A stretch of 64,000 nt of DNA from Paramyrothecium sp. XJ0827 (Eukaryota; Ascomycota; Sordariomycetes; Hypocreales; Stachybotryaceae): positions 992,001-1,056,000 of the forward strand of contig JAJFPB010000008.1 in NCBI GenBank assembly GCA_020881915.1, written 5' to 3'. Below, piece after piece: positions 62,399-64,000 of this stretch. Position numbers and translations under genes: made by a program. The notes beneath the pieces were generated by a model. It was not told the DNA's origin. It made no database searches and was given only the letters and a program-made list of their open reading frames with translations. How positions within the stretch are numbered: the first letter of the stretch is position 1; each line of letters opens with the position of its first letter.

Positions 62399-62977
62399 GA
62401 TGATGCTCACAGAGAGCCTCATGGGAATTGTCGTACGCTTGTACTATTTGTCAGCGCTGCGGCATCAATCGCACCAAAATTCCCCAAGCCACCTCCCTGG
62501 TGGCACCTGCACTGCACGATCCAGGCGGAGTTCGTAAAGTGGAGTGCAGCGGAGGGATCTACTTTGACATCGAACAAGGGCGAGGCGTGCGGCCCAGCCA
62601 GTCGATGCAAGCCAGTTGGAATCGGTACCTTAGCTCAGGAACCTCAAGATGCATTGCATTACCCCAGCTCTTCCCGGACTCTTAGGGATATGGCTGCACT
62701 GTTTCCCTCGATCGAACGGGCATAATTACCGGCATTGACTGCACCGCGACAACACAGTAGCAGAAGATGGGCTGCTGTTTGAGCTGTCAGTAGGGGCACC
62801 CTGTACTGTACTGTATCGTGCGGCTTGGACATTTTGGTCCCTTTGGCAGCTCCCCCCCTCCTCCAGAAGGCCCCCCCCCTCCATCCGCGGCAACTTTGGT
62901 CTCCGCATAAGGTAAGGTAGGCCTGTTGCTACTCCTCCCCCACCCATCTAGTCCCCCTCCAAAAGCTCGCTTCCTTG

Positions 62978-62991
62978 CCCCCCCCCCCCCC
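62978..62991 (+). repeat. C14 homopolymer
   Basis: Fourteen consecutive C residues in intergenic DNA. Confidence 0.85.
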
Positions 62992-63439
62992 TTGCCAGAT
63001 GTGACTCAGGGATTGGATTGCTCGATTCTGCGATGCATGCAGATGACGACCATCTCTCAGGGAGATCGGAAATTCGTGCCCCTCCCGGCCCGGTGTTCGC
63101 TTGGACTCGGACGGTTTTCGACAAAGCAAGGTAGACATGGAGTGATGTCGGAAGTGGAGGTGATGTCAGGTTAAAGCGAGAGCGCGAGGAGTAAGTCGGA
63201 TGCCGCAAGGTAGTAAGCAGGGCAATGCTATGCGGAGCGATGCGATGCGATGCGACATACAAGAACTCAAGTCTCCCACATGACGAATTGGAACTAGACC
63301 ATCCAAAAGAACCACCAGCCTCAAGCCAAGTTGTTGGTGTCGAACCTCCAACGACGAGGGGGGAAGAAAAAGATAAGCAAAAGAAACAGACCGCCCATCC
63401 GTCAGTGCCGGCTGGCCCGTAGCCGCTGGAAAGGCCTGG

Positions 63440-64000
63440 CCCTCTGTGGCGCTTCCACCTGCGACACTTTACTTGACAGTACTTGGCTTCCCTCCACCAC
63501 CCGTCACCCACTCGTCCATCCGTCCATCCACACATCCACCCGTTCACACACCCGTCTCTCCTAATGTACCCGATCAGATCCTAAGATACCTTTTCCCCAT
63601 ACCTCTCTACCTGAGTTCTGGCGTTCGACTTTCTCGTACCTTGCGTCGCGTTGCTTCGCTGGCCGATCCAGCCACGACCTACTTTCTTTACTTTTCTCAC
63701 CTCTCGCATACTCGCTGCTACCGACTTGCCTCACCTCAACTCACCTTGCTCTACCTACCCTACTAACGGTACCGCCCCTGCCTCGGGCTTGTCCAACTTT
63801 TCGTCTGCTTTGTGCTGAATCTGTCGAGGTAGGCTTACTGCCTGCAATACGTGGACCTCAACCATATCGATTCGAGTCTATTCCGTCATCCACACTTTCG
63901 CTTCATCGTCATTAACAACCGCCTGCAAGTCCTTCGACGGCTCCCTAATCCACCCTAGTCGCTCTTCGTCGTCTTCTTCTTCCCGCCAAGCCACACCTAT
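63440..64000 (+). promoter_or_regulatory. Pyrimidine-rich leader of a gene beyond the right edge
   Basis: The plus strand becomes strongly C/T-rich (ccgtccatccacacatccac, cgtcgtcttcttcttcccgc) and continues to the edge with no open coding frame. The same composition precedes DED1, the nrp1-type gene and the membrane-protein gene, so I infer a plus-strand gene starting just outside the window. Confidence 0.45.

Larger units (their letters stand above)
58558..64000. other. 5.4 kb region without a recognised gene
   Basis: No frame here resembles a known protein. The longest (60765-61370 minus, 59146-59736 minus, 62948-63547 minus) lack coding-like composition. It contains an AT-rich island (60400-60550), AGGTACC clusters (62174-62398 and nearby), a C14 tract (62978-62991), a GCGAT repeat near 63235-63255 and a pyrimidine-rich leader at the right end. 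Confidence 0.5.

Noticed and set aside
62948..63547. 199-codon minus-strand frame starting MNGWMCGWTDG
   Set aside because: The start is encoded by a simple CCATC-like repeat and the frame crosses a C14 tract; no recognisable domain.

Overview
This window is nuclear DNA from a filamentous ascomycete. Coding exons are long and GC-leaning. Introns are short (about 50-125 bases, one of 259) with GT..AG ends and CTAAC/CTGAC-type branch sites. The gene set includes a HET-domain protein, a fungal Xrn1, a long CTK1-type kinase and a PMP3-family peptide. Together with the protein flavour and the recurring TACCT/AGGTA motifs between genes, this suggests a Sordariomycete, probably Hypocreales; the class is an inference, not a measurement. 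No rRNA, convincing tRNA, CRISPR array, intact transposon or biosynthetic cluster was seen.

Layout. 1-0.9 kb: 5' part of an EMB8/YheT-type alpha/beta hydrolase, minus strand, running off the left edge. 3.1-6.5 kb: CTK1-type CTD kinase with a very long RS/RDP-rich N-terminus. 7.3-8.8 kb: Ser-rich orphan protein. 10.9-11.3 kb: small three-exon PMP3/UPF0057 membrane peptide. 15.0-17.2 kb: Nrp1-type RNA-binding protein (degenerate exonuclease fold, RRM, two RanBP2 zinc fingers). 18.5-20.6 kb: F-box-like orphan whose reading frame continues coding-like past a TAG stop. 21.1-22.7 kb: HAT2/RbAp48 WD40 protein. 23.7-28.2 kb: XRN1. 28.5-29.3 kb: SPC3. 31.1-34.7 kb: Ulp2-like SUMO protease. 35.2-36.9 kb: RRP9. 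37.3-38.1 kb: proteasome subunit PRE1, whose start codon is split by an intron. 40.7-43.2 kb: DED1 helicase. 44.5-46.4 kb: membrane-anchored, apparently degenerate AMP-binding protein. 48.1-50.4 kb: HET-domain protein. 50.6-52.8 kb: DUF676-type lipase/esterase. 56.8-58.6 kb: single-pass membrane protein with a His/Pro-rich ectodomain. 58.6-64.0 kb: no gene seen, ending in a pyrimidine-rich leader that probably belongs to a gene beyond the right edge.

The genes do not form one pathway. Several are core RNA or protein-turnover functions: transcription elongation (CTK1), translation initiation (DED1), mRNA decay (XRN1), an Nrp1-type RNA-binding protein, U3 snoRNP (RRP9), proteasome (PRE1), SUMO removal (ULP2) and signal-peptide cleavage (SPC3). 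Gene pairs are divergent (HAT2/XRN1, RRP9/PRE1) or convergent (XRN1/SPC3, ULP2/RRP9, HET/lipase). Gene-free gaps of 2-5.4 kb hold AT-rich islands, simple repeats and the TACCT/AGGTA motif.

No previously undescribed multi-gene system is evident. The observations most worth following are the in-frame continuation beyond the F-box-like stop codon, the split start codon of PRE1, the pseudo-enzyme features of the AMP-binding and Nrp1 proteins, and the shared words in the AT-rich islands. Exon coordinates were derived by hand from splice motifs and frame continuity and may be off by a base or two where noted.
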